Notes: generated from the sequence alone by a model not told the origin. Counted from the stretch's first letter, positions 1-7,270 are shown. The stretch is DNA of 12,445 nucleotides from Sphingomonas bacterium (GCA_026785645.1 JAJAZM010000153.1:1-12445); one strand, 5' to 3'. Translations and numbers: made by a program.

Positions 1-1
1 G

Positions 2-694
2 CGGCTGCCCTACGGGTTGAAGGAAATTCCACCCGAAATCGCGCCCGGATCGACCACTGCTTATTACCAGCCGGGAAGCCCCGAAGCCGGGGTTGCGGGC
101 AATTATTATGTCAACACCTCGAAGCTCGATCAGCGCCCGCTGTGGGAATTGCCCGCGCTGACGGTGCATGAGGCGGTGCCCGGCCATCATATGCAGATCG
201 CCACTCAGCAGGAATTGGAGATGCCGGCGTGGCGCAAGGCGACGTCTCAATACACCGCCTTCGTCGAGGGCTGGGCGCTCTATTCAGAGCGGCTCGGGAT
301 CGAGATGGGGATTTACGACACGCCGCAAAAGGACATGGGGCGGCTAAGCTATGAAATGTGGCGCGCGTGCCGGCTGGTGGTCGACACCGGACTTCATTCG
401 AAGGGCTGGAGCAAGGAGCAAGCGGTCGCGTTCATGAAGGACAATAGCGCGCTGACCGACGCCAATATCGACGCCGAGGTCAATCGCTACATCTCCAACC
501 CGGGACAGGCGCTGGCGTACAAATTGGGCGAGCTCAAGATCCGCGAGCTTCGCGCCCGGTCGGAGAAAGCGCTTGGGCCGAAGTTCGATCTGCGCCGCTT
601 TCACGATGCGGTGCTCGGGCAGGGCGCGGTGCCGCTGGACGTGCTCGACGGGCAGATCACCCGCTGGATCGAAGCGGAGCGAAAACGCGCTTAA
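2..694 (+). CDS. DUF885 family protein (metallopeptidase-like), C-terminal part
   Basis: This is the 3' part of a gene that begins before the window; the frame is open from base 2, and an internal TTG at 17 is not a credible start. The visible 230 residues carry the DUF885 signature HEAVPGHH (bases 167-190), a zinc-site-like motif. It is followed by the FVEGWALYSERLG block and the SYEMWRACRLVVDTGLH block typical of the family. DUF885 proteins are often exported and are thought to be metal-dependent peptidases or hydrolases; the substrate is unknown here, and the N-terminus with any signal peptide lies outside the window. The stop codon TAA (692-694) overlaps the stop of the convergent gene in a shared TTAA. 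The family call is firm; the enzymatic role is inferred. Confidence 0.9.
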   Translation, partial: RLPYGLKEIPPEIAPGSTTAYYQPGSPEAGVAGNYYVNTSKLDQRPLWELPALTVHEAVPGHHMQIATQQELEMPAWRKATSQYTAFVEGWALYSERLGIEMGIYDTPQKDMGRLSYEMWRACRLVVDTGLHSKGWSKEQAVAFMKDNSALTDANIDAEVNRYISNPGQALAYKLGELKIRELRARSEKALGPKFDLRRFHDAVLGQGAVPLDVLDGQITRWIEAERKRA

Positions 695-1095
695 CGGCGC
701 GGCGTGGTGTCACCGGCGACCTGCTCGCGACGCTCGTCAAACGCCTGCTTGGTGAGCTGGCTGACGCAGCCGGTGAAGCCGCCCGGGCCGACCGGCGAAC
801 AGCTGTTGGTGCCGGTCGCTCCGACGGTCTCGAAGGTTCGGGCGCGGGCGGCCCATGACTGGCGTGACTGGAGCGAACCGCCCTGGCGAAGCCGCTCTGG
901 GATGCGGTAGCGCTCGGTTTCGGGCTTGCGCGCGCAGACCACGATTTCGTCGTCGGTCGAACGCGGGCAGGGATCGGTGCCGTAGACGATGATTTCGCTG
1001 ACCTTGCCATTTTGCGCCAGCGACGGTGCGGCGGGGGCGACCAGCGCTGCGAGGCCGAGCGCGACAGCTCCGAAGCTCAGGGGCAGTTTCGACAT
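691..1095 (-). CDS. Small secreted protein with four cysteines, function unknown
   Basis: The protein has 134 residues. The start at 1095 is chosen because a signal peptide begins there (residues 1-28, ending PSLAQ) and a GAAAGGA ribosome binding site lies just upstream; an in-frame start at 1116 lacks both. The mature part has a DPCPRSTDDEIVVCARKPE block (Cys43, Cys54) and a second Cys pair in SCSPVGPGGFTGC (Cys99, Cys110), which suggests disulfides in the periplasm. I recall this CP...VVC arrangement from sphingomonad hypothetical proteins, but no function is known to me. It is the last gene of the long minus-strand cluster, 49 nt after coq7. The upstream dsbB would suit a disulfide-containing exported product, though that link is only inference. 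Confidence 0.78.
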   Translation of the reverse strand: MSKLPLSFGAVALGLAALVAPAAPSLAQNGKVSEIIVYGTDPCPRSTDDEIVVCARKPETERYRIPERLRQGGSLQSRQSWAARARTFETVGATGTNSCSPVGPGGFTGCVSQLTKQAFDERREQVAGDTTPRR

Positions 1096-1144
1096 CGGTA
1101 CGATCCTTTCAACCAAGATAAAGGCTCAGCGGCCCCCAAGTTCC

Positions 1145-1684
1145 TCAAATCCGCTTCGACAGGCTGATCGCCACCCTGCATCCAGCACGGATCGCCGCAG
1201 TTAGCAGCGGATAGCCGGCGGCATTGGCGGCACCGAGCGAGCGCGCGGTCTCGCGATGCTCGAGCTCGTCCGCGCGGAAGTCGGCAATGTCGGCGGAAAG
1301 CTCAGGATCGCTGTCGCCGAGCTCGTCGATCTGGGCGGCATAATGAAGGTCGATCTCAGTCTCGACCGCCTCGGTGCAGGCCATCGCCGCTTCCTCGGAC
1401 ATCAAGGCGGTCGCCGCCCCGAGCATGAAGCCGGCGACATTCCATATCGGCTGGAGCGCTGTCGGGCGCACCTTGCGCTCCGCCAACAGCGCATCGAAAC
1501 GGTCGAGGTGGCGCTGCTCCTGCCGCGCCATGCGGGCGATCTGGTGCGCGGCGTGCGACCCCTTGGCAAGCACCGCCAACTGCCCGGCATAAATCCGGGT
1601 TGCGCCATATTCGCCGGCCTGGTTGACCCGCAACATGCGGTCGGTATTGGTTCGGGGATCGCCCGGGCGCCATCCGTCGGTCAT
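1145..1684 (-). CDS. coq7: Coq7 family demethoxyubiquinone hydroxylase
   Basis: The 179-residue di-iron monooxygenase hydroxylates demethoxyubiquinone, the penultimate step of ubiquinone synthesis, at the inner face of the cytoplasmic membrane. The carboxylate and histidine ligands of the Coq7 family are all visible: Glu25 in NQAGEYGA, Glu56 and His59 in EQRH, Glu108 in TEAVE, and Glu140 and His143 in ELEH. The length is normal for the short bacterial and mitochondrial form. The ATG at 1684 overlaps the dsbB stop as ATGA, which implies translational coupling. An upstream in-frame extension to 1873 runs antiparallel through dsbB coding sequence and shows no family similarity, so it was rejected. 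Quinone supply next to DsbB, which uses quinone as electron acceptor, is a sensible pairing. Confidence 0.95.
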   Translation of the reverse strand: MTDGWRPGDPRTNTDRMLRVNQAGEYGATRIYAGQLAVLAKGSHAAHQIARMARQEQRHLDRFDALLAERKVRPTALQPIWNVAGFMLGAATALMSEEAAMACTEAVETEIDLHYAAQIDELGDSDPELSADIADFRADELEHRETARSLGAANAAGYPLLTAAIRAGCRVAISLSKRI

Positions 1685-2178
1685 GGGCGGGCCCGCCTTA
1701 GCAACACCGCGATAGCCACCGCCGAGCCGAGTGAAATGAGCGCATTCCACCCCGCCATGCTGACCCCGAGGAAGGAAAACTGGACCTGGTCGCAGCGGAT
1801 CAGTGGGACGTTCATGATTTCGTCGAGGGTCAGCGCGCCGCCGGTCGAGCAGCGGGTGAGACCTTCCCACCATCTATATTCGACCCCGGCATGAAATATT
1901 CCGATCGCGCCCGACACCGCAATTGCGATGGCGGCAAGGGCGGTCAGCAGGCGGGCGTTGCGGCTGTCGGCGGGCGACAGGAACGCCAGTGCCGCAACGG
2001 CGATTGCGAAGAAATGCGGCCAGCGCTGCCAGTAACACATTTCGCACGGGTGGAGCCCGCCGACATATTGCGACAGATAGGCGCCGGCGAGCAGCGTCGT
2101 CGGTACGCCAAGCGCGACGATTCGGGCGAGCGCCGCAGGCGTCGCCGGCCGGGCCAGGCTTATCGCGTTGCTCGCCAT
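1681..2178 (-). CDS. dsbB: Disulfide bond formation protein B
   Basis: This 165-residue inner-membrane protein would reoxidise the periplasmic thiol oxidase DsbA and pass electrons to ubiquinone. Four hydrophobic segments are visible (about residues 18-38, 54-70, 76-96 and 140-160). The first periplasmic loop carries the CEMC redox pair (Cys45, Cys48) followed by WQRWPH, and the second loop carries Cys110 and Cys129, matching the DsbB plan. The gene starts 6 nt after the ctpA stop and overlaps coq7 by ATGA. No dsbA lies in the window. Its ribosome binding site is weak, so coupling to the upstream gene is likely. If the ctpA frameshift is real, early termination there could reduce dsbB and coq7 translation; this is inference. 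Confidence 0.94.
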   Translation of the reverse strand: MASNAISLARPATPAALARIVALGVPTTLLAGAYLSQYVGGLHPCEMCYWQRWPHFFAIAVAALAFLSPADSRNARLLTALAAIAIAVSGAIGIFHAGVEYRWWEGLTRCSTGGALTLDEIMNVPLIRCDQVQFSFLGVSMAGWNALISLGSAVAIAVLLRRARP

Positions 2179-2184
2179 ATCCGC

Positions 2185-3518
2185 TTAGCGGGCGCGGGTC
2201 GGCGCCGCCGGCGCCGCCGCCGGTGCCAGCCGCTTCAGCGTGCGGATCGCATAATCGAGCTGGAAGTCCTTGATGCCCTTCTTCTTCAACTCGTCGGCGG
2301 TAGCGCTGAACCGCGGATCGGTGGCGCTATCCTTCTCCAGCACTTCGTCCTTGACCCCCGTCTGGCTCAGCAGGTGGCGACGAAGATCGGCTTCGCGGAT
2401 CGCCGGGCGGTCCTTGTAATCCGGGTCCGACAGCTGCGGCACATTGATGTCGGGATCGATCCCGCCGGCCTGCACCGACTTGCCCGACGGGGTGTAATAG
2501 CGGGCAATGGTCAGCCGAAGCGCGCTGGTCGCGTTCAACTCCTGCACGCCCTGGACCGAGCCCTTGCCGAAGCTGCGCTCGCCCATCACGATCGCACGCC
2601 GGTGATCCTGCAGCGCGCCGGCGACGATCTCGGCCGCCGAAGCGCTTCCGACATCGATCAGGACAATGATCGGAAGGCTGTGCGCCATATCGCCAGGCTT
2701 GGCGCTCCAGCTCTGGAAGTCGCTCTTGTCGCGGCCACGCTCGGACACGATCTCGCCCCGATCGAGAAACGCATCGCTGACCCGTACCGCTTCGTTGAGC
2801 AGCCCGCCCGGATTGGAGCGAAGGTCGATGACGTAGCCGGTCGGCTTGCCGCCGGTGGCTTTGTCGATCGCGGTCAGCGCGGCCTCGGTCGCGGCGCCGG
2901 TATTGCCGGCGAATGTATTGATGTTGATGATACCGATGCCGTCCTTGATCTCCCACTTGACCGGGCGGAGCTCGATCTTGGCGCGAGTGATGGTCAGGTC
3001 GAACGGCTTGTCGCGGCCGCGGCGGACCACGCTCAGGGTGATCTTGGTACCCGGGGCGCCGCGCATCTTTTCGACCGCGTCATCCAGCTCGAGCCCGTAG
3101 AGCAACTGGCCGTCGATATGGGTGATGTAGTCGCCAGCCTTCATCCCGGCCTTCTCGGCTGGGGTATCTTCGGTCGGGGTGATCACCTTGACCGCGCCAT
3201 CCTCCATCGTCACCGACAGGCCGAGTCCGCCGTAATTGCCGTCGGTGGTGGTCTTAGCGACGTGTAGTCATTCCCCTCCATATACGAAGAATGCGGGTCG
3301 AGCGCGGCAAGCATGCCATCGATTGCGCCCTTGACCAGCACATGGTCGTCGACCGTATCGACATAATTGGCGCGCACCTGATTGAACACGTCCATGAAGG
3401 TGTCGAGTTCCTTCATCGTGTTGGCATCGGCGGCGGCCAGCGTGCTGGTCGTCAGCGGGATCATGGTCAGCGCTCCGACGACGATCAGCGGCTGGAGCAA
3501 CTTGGCGAGACGCGTCAT
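2185..3518 (-). pseudogene. ctpA: S41 C-terminal processing protease CtpA, interrupted by a -1 frameshift
   Basis: Two consecutive frames together make one CtpA-type periplasmic serine protease of about 444 residues, a normal length. The first frame (3518-3252) gives a signal or anchor segment (residues 1-30) and the LDPHSSYMEGNDYTSLR block. The second (3252-2185) continues with TTTDGNYGGLGLSV, the PDZ domain, LDLRSNPGG-like core (IDLRSNPGGLL), the catalytic Ser in GSASAAE (codon at 2640-2638) and the catalytic Lys in SFGKGSVQ. In the first frame, translation runs into a TGA near 3212, before the PDZ domain. One missing base around 3252-3254 explains the break. The start at 3518 has a GAGGA ribosome binding site. 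The break is either a genuine pseudogene or a base-calling error; every other conserved block is intact, which favours an error or a very recent mutation. Confidence 0.88.
3250..3257 (-). other. Frameshift point in ctpA
   Basis: On the minus strand the codons TCG CTA AGA (S-L-R) belong to the upstream frame, and ACC ACC ACC GAC GGC (T-T-T-D-G), starting at 3252, belongs to the downstream frame; base 3252 would have to be read twice. No A-rich or X_XXY_YYZ slippery heptamer lies at the switch, and no strong downstream stem was obvious, so recoding is unlikely. A single-base deletion, real or technical, is the simplest reading. Confidence 0.8.
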
Positions 3519-3549
3519 GAATCAATTCCTCGCATGGGGTTGGCCGACT

Positions 3550-4734
3550 TTAGCCGCCATTGACGTTAATGGACAGTGACTGGGATGAGCCAGCGATGAG
3601 GGCTGCCGACCGGGGGCGCCCGTTGATCGACAATTCAAGCGTCACCGCACCAAGCGCTCGGCCAAGCTCCTGCCCACGCTCGACTCGCGTGCCTTTGGCG
3701 GCGGTCGGGCGAACCCCGACCAGCAGGCTCATCCAGCCCTTGCCGTGATCGATGATCGCAATCCCATCGTGACGGCGATAGGGGCCGGCGAAGACGAGCA
3801 TGCCTTCGGCCGGGGCCAGCACCCGCGCTCCGGCGCGGGCGGCGAAGGTGGTGCCGCGAGCACGGATCCCGCTAGCGCTGACCTGGCCAAGGCCTTCGAT
3901 CACTGGCGCATCGACCGGCAGGATAAAGGCGATCGGTGGTGTCGGCTTCCGCGAATCGGGGGCAAAGGGGCGCCTAGCCGCGACCGGGAGCGATGCCAGG
4001 TCGCGCGCCAGGCGGCGTCCGGCGCGGTTGCGGTCCCATTGGTTACCGAGCGTTGCCACGCCTTCACTTGCGGCAAGCATGCGGTCGTCGGCGCCGAGCG
4101 ACCCGGCATCGAGCCTCGCCGCGCGGTCTAACGAGCGGGCTTCGAGCGCGGCAAACGATTGCTGGCGTCTGGCCAAGGTGGCGCGGGCTGCGGCGACTTG
4201 CTGGCGGGCCTGACGCGAATCGTCGGCAAGGCGGCGGCTGGCGGCGAGTTCCGCCGATAGGGCAATGCTATTGGCGCGGATCCGCGGCACCACGACATCG
4301 AGCAAGGCGCGCATCCGCACCATCTGGGTCAAATCATGATCGTCGGCCAGACTGACCAATGGCGGGCGGCGGCCAAGATTGACCAGCCCCGCAACCAAGG
4401 CCGCGACCGGTGCCTGCTTTTGCGCCAGCCGGGCGGCATTGGCCCGGACCACGGCATCTTTCGCGGCCAGACCCGCATCCATTTCGCTGATCCTGGCTTC
4501 GGCGGCGGCGATCGCGGCGGCAGCTGCCAATCGATCGGCAGCGAGCCGGGCGGCCTCACCGCGCGCCAGCCCGGCGGCAGTCGACAGGCGCGTGGCCTCG
4601 GCTTCGGCCTGCCTCGCTTCGGCCTGGACCTGCGCGATCGCCAAGGGCGGCGAGGGCTGGGCAAGGCTCGACGATGCCGCGAGCAGCGGAACCATCATCA
4701 AGGTCCAGGGCAGGGCGCGATTCATCGCGCTCAT
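3550..4734 (-). CDS. EnvC-like murein hydrolase activator (coiled coil plus degenerate LytM/M23 domain)
   Basis: The 394-residue protein has a signal peptide (residues 1-25, SSSLAQ), a long Ala/Arg/Glu-rich coiled coil (about 33-105 and 155-240) and a C-terminal LytM/M23-fold domain (about 268-394) with APAEGMLVFAGPYRRHDGIAIIDHGKGWMSL. The M23 zinc ligands are absent: the usual HxxxD site reads SGIRARGTTFAA and the HxH site reads TLELSI. It is therefore probably not a hydrolase itself but a periplasmic activator of cell-wall amidases during division, as EnvC and NlpD are in other proteobacteria. The ATG at 4734 overlaps the rlmH stop as ATGA, which supports this start; a second ATG at 4725 is possible. 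ctpA follows after 31 nt, and rlmH then EnvC-like then ctpA is a familiar alphaproteobacterial order. Confidence 0.87.
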   Translation of the reverse strand: MSAMNRALPWTLMMVPLLAASSSLAQPSPPLAIAQVQAEARQAEAEATRLSTAAGLARGEAARLAADRLAAAAAIAAAEARISEMDAGLAAKDAVVRANAARLAQKQAPVAALVAGLVNLGRRPPLVSLADDHDLTQMVRMRALLDVVVPRIRANSIALSAELAASRRLADDSRQARQQVAAARATLARRQQSFAALEARSLDRAARLDAGSLGADDRMLAASEGVATLGNQWDRNRAGRRLARDLASLPVAARRPFAPDSRKPTPPIAFILPVDAPVIEGLGQVSASGIRARGTTFAARAGARVLAPAEGMLVFAGPYRRHDGIAIIDHGKGWMSLLVGVRPTAAKGTRVERGQELGRALGAVTLELSINGRPRSAALIAGSSQSLSINVNGG

Positions 4735-5153
4735 CCTTCGCGATGATAAGGGTGGTTCGCAAGGATCGATGTGGCGCGGAACAATTGTTCGGCGAGCATT
4801 GCCCGCGCCAGCATGTGCGGCCAGGTCGCGGGGCCGAACGACAGGATGAGGTCGGCCGAGGCTCGAAGCGCCGCGTCATGGCCGTCGGCGGCACCGATCA
4901 GGAATCGCGCCTCGCGCTTGCCGCCGTCGCGCCAGCCGTCGAGCTTGCGGGCGAAATCGGTCGAGGAGAGAAGGTCGCCATGCTCGTCAAGCAAGATTGT
5001 GACGCTGGCCGTCGGCGCGGAGGCCAAGGTGCCGCCGCGATCGGGCAATTCGGTAACTTTGGTCGGCCACGCAATCCGCTTGAGATAGCGCTCGACCAGT
5101 TCGGCTTCGGGCGATCGACCGATCTTCCCGCGGGCAATGAGGTGGAGCAGCAT
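4731..5153 (-). CDS. rlmH: 23S rRNA (pseudouridine1915-N3)-methyltransferase RlmH
   Basis: The 140-residue SPOUT-class methyltransferase modifies helix 69 of 23S rRNA in assembled ribosomes, using S-adenosylmethionine. Family blocks in order are: MLLHLIARGKIGRSPEAEL at the N-terminus, LLDEHGDLLSSTDFA (54-68), the SAM-site loop FLIGAADGH (84-92), and the knot-forming end TWPHMLARAMLAEQLFRA followed by NHPYHR. The length is close to the E. coli enzyme. The ATG at 5153 is chosen because homology starts there; the open frame runs on upstream to 5297 but only as antisense of the preceding gene's coding region. The gene begins 4 nt after the serine hydrolase stop and overlaps the EnvC-like gene by ATGA. 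The ribosome binding site is weak, so coupling is likely. Confidence 0.95.
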   Translation of the reverse strand: MLLHLIARGKIGRSPEAELVERYLKRIAWPTKVTELPDRGGTLASAPTASVTILLDEHGDLLSSTDFARKLDGWRDGGKREARFLIGAADGHDAALRASADLILSFGPATWPHMLARAMLAEQLFRATSILANHPYHREG

Positions 5154-5157
5154 CAGC

Positions 5158-6156
5158 TCAGAGGGTCGAATGTTGCGCGAACAGCATGCGAGTCGCGTCG
5201 GCGATGATCCTCGCGCGGGCGGGGCCTTCGGCGATCCCGCGGGTGAAGACGGCAATCGCGATCCGGCGTTTGTCGGGCAAGGTGACGATCCCGACATCGT
5301 TGCTGATCCCCGCCAGTGTGCCGGTCTTGTGCGCCACCGGCGTACCCTCCGGCAGGCCGGCCGGAATCCGGTCGGCGCCGGTGCGGCAGCGCGCCATGAC
5401 CTCGAACAGGAAGCTGCTGCTGGCGGGCGTAAGCAACTGGCCCTGGTCGAGCCGAACGAGGAAGCGGGCGATGGCCAGCGGCGATGCGCTGTCGCGCGGA
5501 TCGATGTCGAACGAGGCGATTGCCACCGTTCGCGCTTCGACGGTCAGCGGATCGGACGCCCACAAGGTCTGCGCGGCAGTCTTGCCCGGGAGCATCGGCA
5601 GCCCGAGATTGTCGAGCACCAGCCGCGCAATCTCGCGGTCGATGCGAACCCCTGCGACGCGGTTGCGGGTCAGCCAGCGCTGGACGGCGCGCGTGCCGCC
5701 GAGGTCGGCGATCAGCATGTCGGTCGCCGTATTGTCGCTGACGGTCAGCATCAGCTCGATCAGGTTGGCGGCGGAAAGGGTCACGCCGGGATGCGGCATC
5801 AACCTGCCGATGCCGTCGGAACCACTGCGGGTCTTCTCGTCGAGAGTGATCGATCTGGCCAGCGAGCGGCGACCCGCATCGACTTCCGACAGATACGCCG
5901 CCGCGACCGCAATCTTGACCACACTCGCCAGCGGGAAGTTTTCGCTGCCGTGGACCGCGACTTCGCGGCCGGTAGCAAGGTCGATCGCGGCAATTCCGAC
6001 TCGGCCGGTCGGGACAGCGGCAATTGCCTCAAGCGTTTGGGCGGGGGCAACGGGCGCCGCAACCGCCGGGTTGGGCAATGCCTGGGCAGGCGCGACCGAT
6101 GGCAGGCAAAGCACGACGCCGGCGAGCGCGAGCCAGCCTGCGCCGCGCCGGATCAT
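5158..6156 (-). CDS. Periplasmic serine hydrolase of the class A beta-lactamase / PBP fold
   Basis: The 332-residue protein has a signal peptide (residues 1-25, SVAPAQA) and the three active-site motifs of the fold: SVVK (Ser78, Lys81), SDN (140-142) and KTG (277-279, in AHKTGTLAGISNDVG). The general base Glu166 of true class A enzymes is not clearly placed: the region reads RIDREIARL, with the Glu shifted. The SDN to RDSASP spacing is about 81 residues, against about 48 in TEM, so the omega-loop region carries a large insert. It could be a beta-lactamase, a DD-peptidase-like enzyme or an esterase; resistance should not be assumed. The ATG at 6156 lies 4 nt after the rsfS stop and starts the signal peptide. 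Its place between rsfS and rlmH is unusual compared with the common adjacent pair. Confidence 0.88.
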   Translation of the reverse strand: MIRRGAGWLALAGVVLCLPSVAPAQALPNPAVAAPVAPAQTLEAIAAVPTGRVGIAAIDLATGREVAVHGSENFPLASVVKIAVAAAYLSEVDAGRRSLARSITLDEKTRSGSDGIGRLMPHPGVTLSAANLIELMLTVSDNTATDMLIADLGGTRAVQRWLTRNRVAGVRIDREIARLVLDNLGLPMLPGKTAAQTLWASDPLTVEARTVAIASFDIDPRDSASPLAIARFLVRLDQGQLLTPASSSFLFEVMARCRTGADRIPAGLPEGTPVAHKTGTLAGISNDVGIVTLPDKRRIAIAVFTRGIAEGPARARIIADATRMLFAQHSTL

Positions 6157-6160
6157 GCGC

Positions 6161-6568
6161 TCAGACGCCGGGTGCAGCGGCAGTGACGGGCGCGGGCGAT
6201 TCGTCGCCGAACGCCCACATCCGCTCCAGATTGTAGAAGCTGCGGACTTCGGGGCGGAACAGGTGGACGATGACATCGTCGGCATCGATCAGCACCCAAT
6301 CGGCAGTGGGAAGGCCTTCGACCCGGACCAATTTGCCGAATTCGGCCTTGATTCGCTCGGCCAGCTTGGCGGCCATCGACGCGACCTGGCGCGACGAGCG
6401 ACCGCTGGCGATCACCATATGATCGGCGATCGACGATTTTCCGGCCAGCGGGATCGAGATCATCTCGACCGCTTGGTCGTCGTCGAGCGATTTGGTGATG
6501 AGGGCGTGAAGCGCGTCGACATCGACGGGGCCGGTGGACGGTGCGGACTTGGAACGGGGGTCGGCCAA
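6161..6568 (-). CDS. rsfS: Ribosome silencing factor RsfS
   Basis: The 135-residue protein of the RsfS/Iojap family binds ribosomal protein uL14 and blocks joining of the 30S and 50S subunits when nutrients are short. The family core is clear: DDDQAVEMISIPLAGKSSIADHMVIASGRS is split here as residues 29-47 and 48-58, followed by VEGLPTADWVLIDADDVIVH and FRPEVRSFYNLERMW. I chose a TTG start at 6568, giving MADPRSK, because AGGAG lies 5 nt upstream; an ATG at 6622 would extend into nadD by 46 nt and has no such site. The C-terminal tail (121-135) is Pro/Ala-rich and not conserved. nadD ends 8 nt upstream, and nadD-rsfS is a very widespread pair. Confidence 0.93.
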   Translation of the reverse strand: MADPRSKSAPSTGPVDVDALHALITKSLDDDQAVEMISIPLAGKSSIADHMVIASGRSSRQVASMAAKLAERIKAEFGKLVRVEGLPTADWVLIDADDVIVHLFRPEVRSFYNLERMWAFGDESPAPVTAAAPGV

Positions 6569-6573
6569 GGTGT

Positions 6574-6579
6574 CTCCTA
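6574..6579 (-). promoter_or_regulatory. Ribosome binding site of rsfS overlapping the nadD stop
   Basis: Read on the minus strand, TAGGAG contains the nadD stop codon TAG and the Shine-Dalgarno AGGAG, followed by ACACC and the TTG start of rsfS. The 5-nt spacing decides the non-ATG start and suggests that termination of nadD and initiation of rsfS are coupled. Confidence 0.7.
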
Positions 6580-7197
6580 TGACGGGGTTGGGCGGGTGGC
6601 GGTGAGGCCGGTGGGACGGCAATACCAGTTAGGGTCGGCTGCGCGGAGGCGGGTCGCCGACGTCGGATCGGGTGGCAGGCGAAGGAAGGTGATCGCCGGT
6701 GCGCTCCATGCAGTCCAGTCTTTGGCGGTGGCCGAGGGTCGGACAAATCTCCTCAACCAGCCCATCGCGCGGGCCGCGCGGGCAGGGCCATCATACCCCG
6801 GGCGCGATAGCACCGCAATCGGCACCATGCCTGCGAGCCGTCGCCAGTCCTTCCACTGGTGGAATTGGGCCACAGTATCCTGCCCCATCAGCCAGATAAA
6901 GTCGTGGCGCGGCCAATCGCCGAGCAGTGCCGCGACCGTATCGACGGTGTAGATCGTGCCGGAGCGGGCTTCAAAATCCTTGACCTTGATCCGGCTTCGG
7001 CGGGCAATCTGGCGAGCAAAACGGAGCCGCGCGTCAAACGGAGCCATGCCTTTTTTGGATTTGAGTGGATTGCCGGGTGACACCAGCCACCAGATTTCGT
7101 CAAGCCCGAGCGCGTCCATTGCGGCCAGGCTGATGCGGCGATGGCCGCGGTGGGCCGGGTTGAAGCTCCCGCCGAGAAGACCGATGCGCCGCGCCAT
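6577..7197 (-). CDS. nadD: Nicotinate-nucleotide adenylyltransferase NadD
   Basis: The 206-residue cytoplasmic enzyme joins nicotinate mononucleotide and ATP to make nicotinate adenine dinucleotide in NAD synthesis. The nucleotidyltransferase signature GGSFNPAHRGH (residues 9-19, His16 and His19) is followed by the LVSPGNPLK substrate loop, SGTIYTVDT (79-87), FIWLMGQD (100-107) and SRPGY; the late ISSTxIR motif appears as TSATRLR (179-185). The ATG at 7197 is used because homology starts at once (MARRIGLLGG) and AAGG lies upstream; a GTG at 7215 in frame is an alternative. It is the first gene of the nine-gene minus-strand cluster, divergent from the DUF3667 gene across 73 nt, so the operon promoter should lie there or within the start of that gene. 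Confidence 0.95.
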   Translation of the reverse strand: MARRIGLLGGSFNPAHRGHRRISLAAMDALGLDEIWWLVSPGNPLKSKKGMAPFDARLRFARQIARRSRIKVKDFEARSGTIYTVDTVAALLGDWPRHDFIWLMGQDTVAQFHQWKDWRRLAGMVPIAVLSRPGYDGPARAARAMGWLRRFVRPSATAKDWTAWSAPAITFLRLPPDPTSATRLRAADPNWYCRPTGLTATRPTPS

Positions 7198-7270
7198 TCG
7201 TGCCTTGGCTAGCACCCCCCCTCGACCGGCGCCACCGCCGTGGCTTATGCTGCCCCCCGGGGAGTGGGTG
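7198..7270. promoter_or_regulatory. Divergent intergenic region, putative promoters
   Basis: This 73-nt space separates the start of nadD (leftward) from the DUF3667 gene (rightward), so it must hold or adjoin both promoters. For the rightward gene, TCGACC (7222-7227) and TATGCT (7246-7251) with an 18-nt spacer form a weak -35/-10 candidate. GGGGAG, 6 nt before the ATG at 7271, is a good ribosome binding site. I see no clear leftward promoter. Confidence 0.35.

Noticed and set aside
3250..3257. Programmed -1 frameshifting in ctpA
   Set aside because: There is no slippery heptamer at the switch and no clear stimulatory structure; ctpA is not a known recoding gene.
1891..3267. 458-codon open frame on the plus strand opposite dsbB and ctpA
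   Set aside because: It lies antisense to two conserved genes, has Arg-rich runs and no family similarity.
5158..6156. Acquired antibiotic-resistance beta-lactamase
   Set aside because: It is embedded in a housekeeping operon, has matching composition, no mobile element is adjacent, and the deacylation Glu is not evident.
5137..6952. Long plus-strand open frames opposite the serine hydrolase, rsfS and nadD
   Set aside because: They mirror conserved minus-strand genes, overlap each other in two frames and show only compositional bias.
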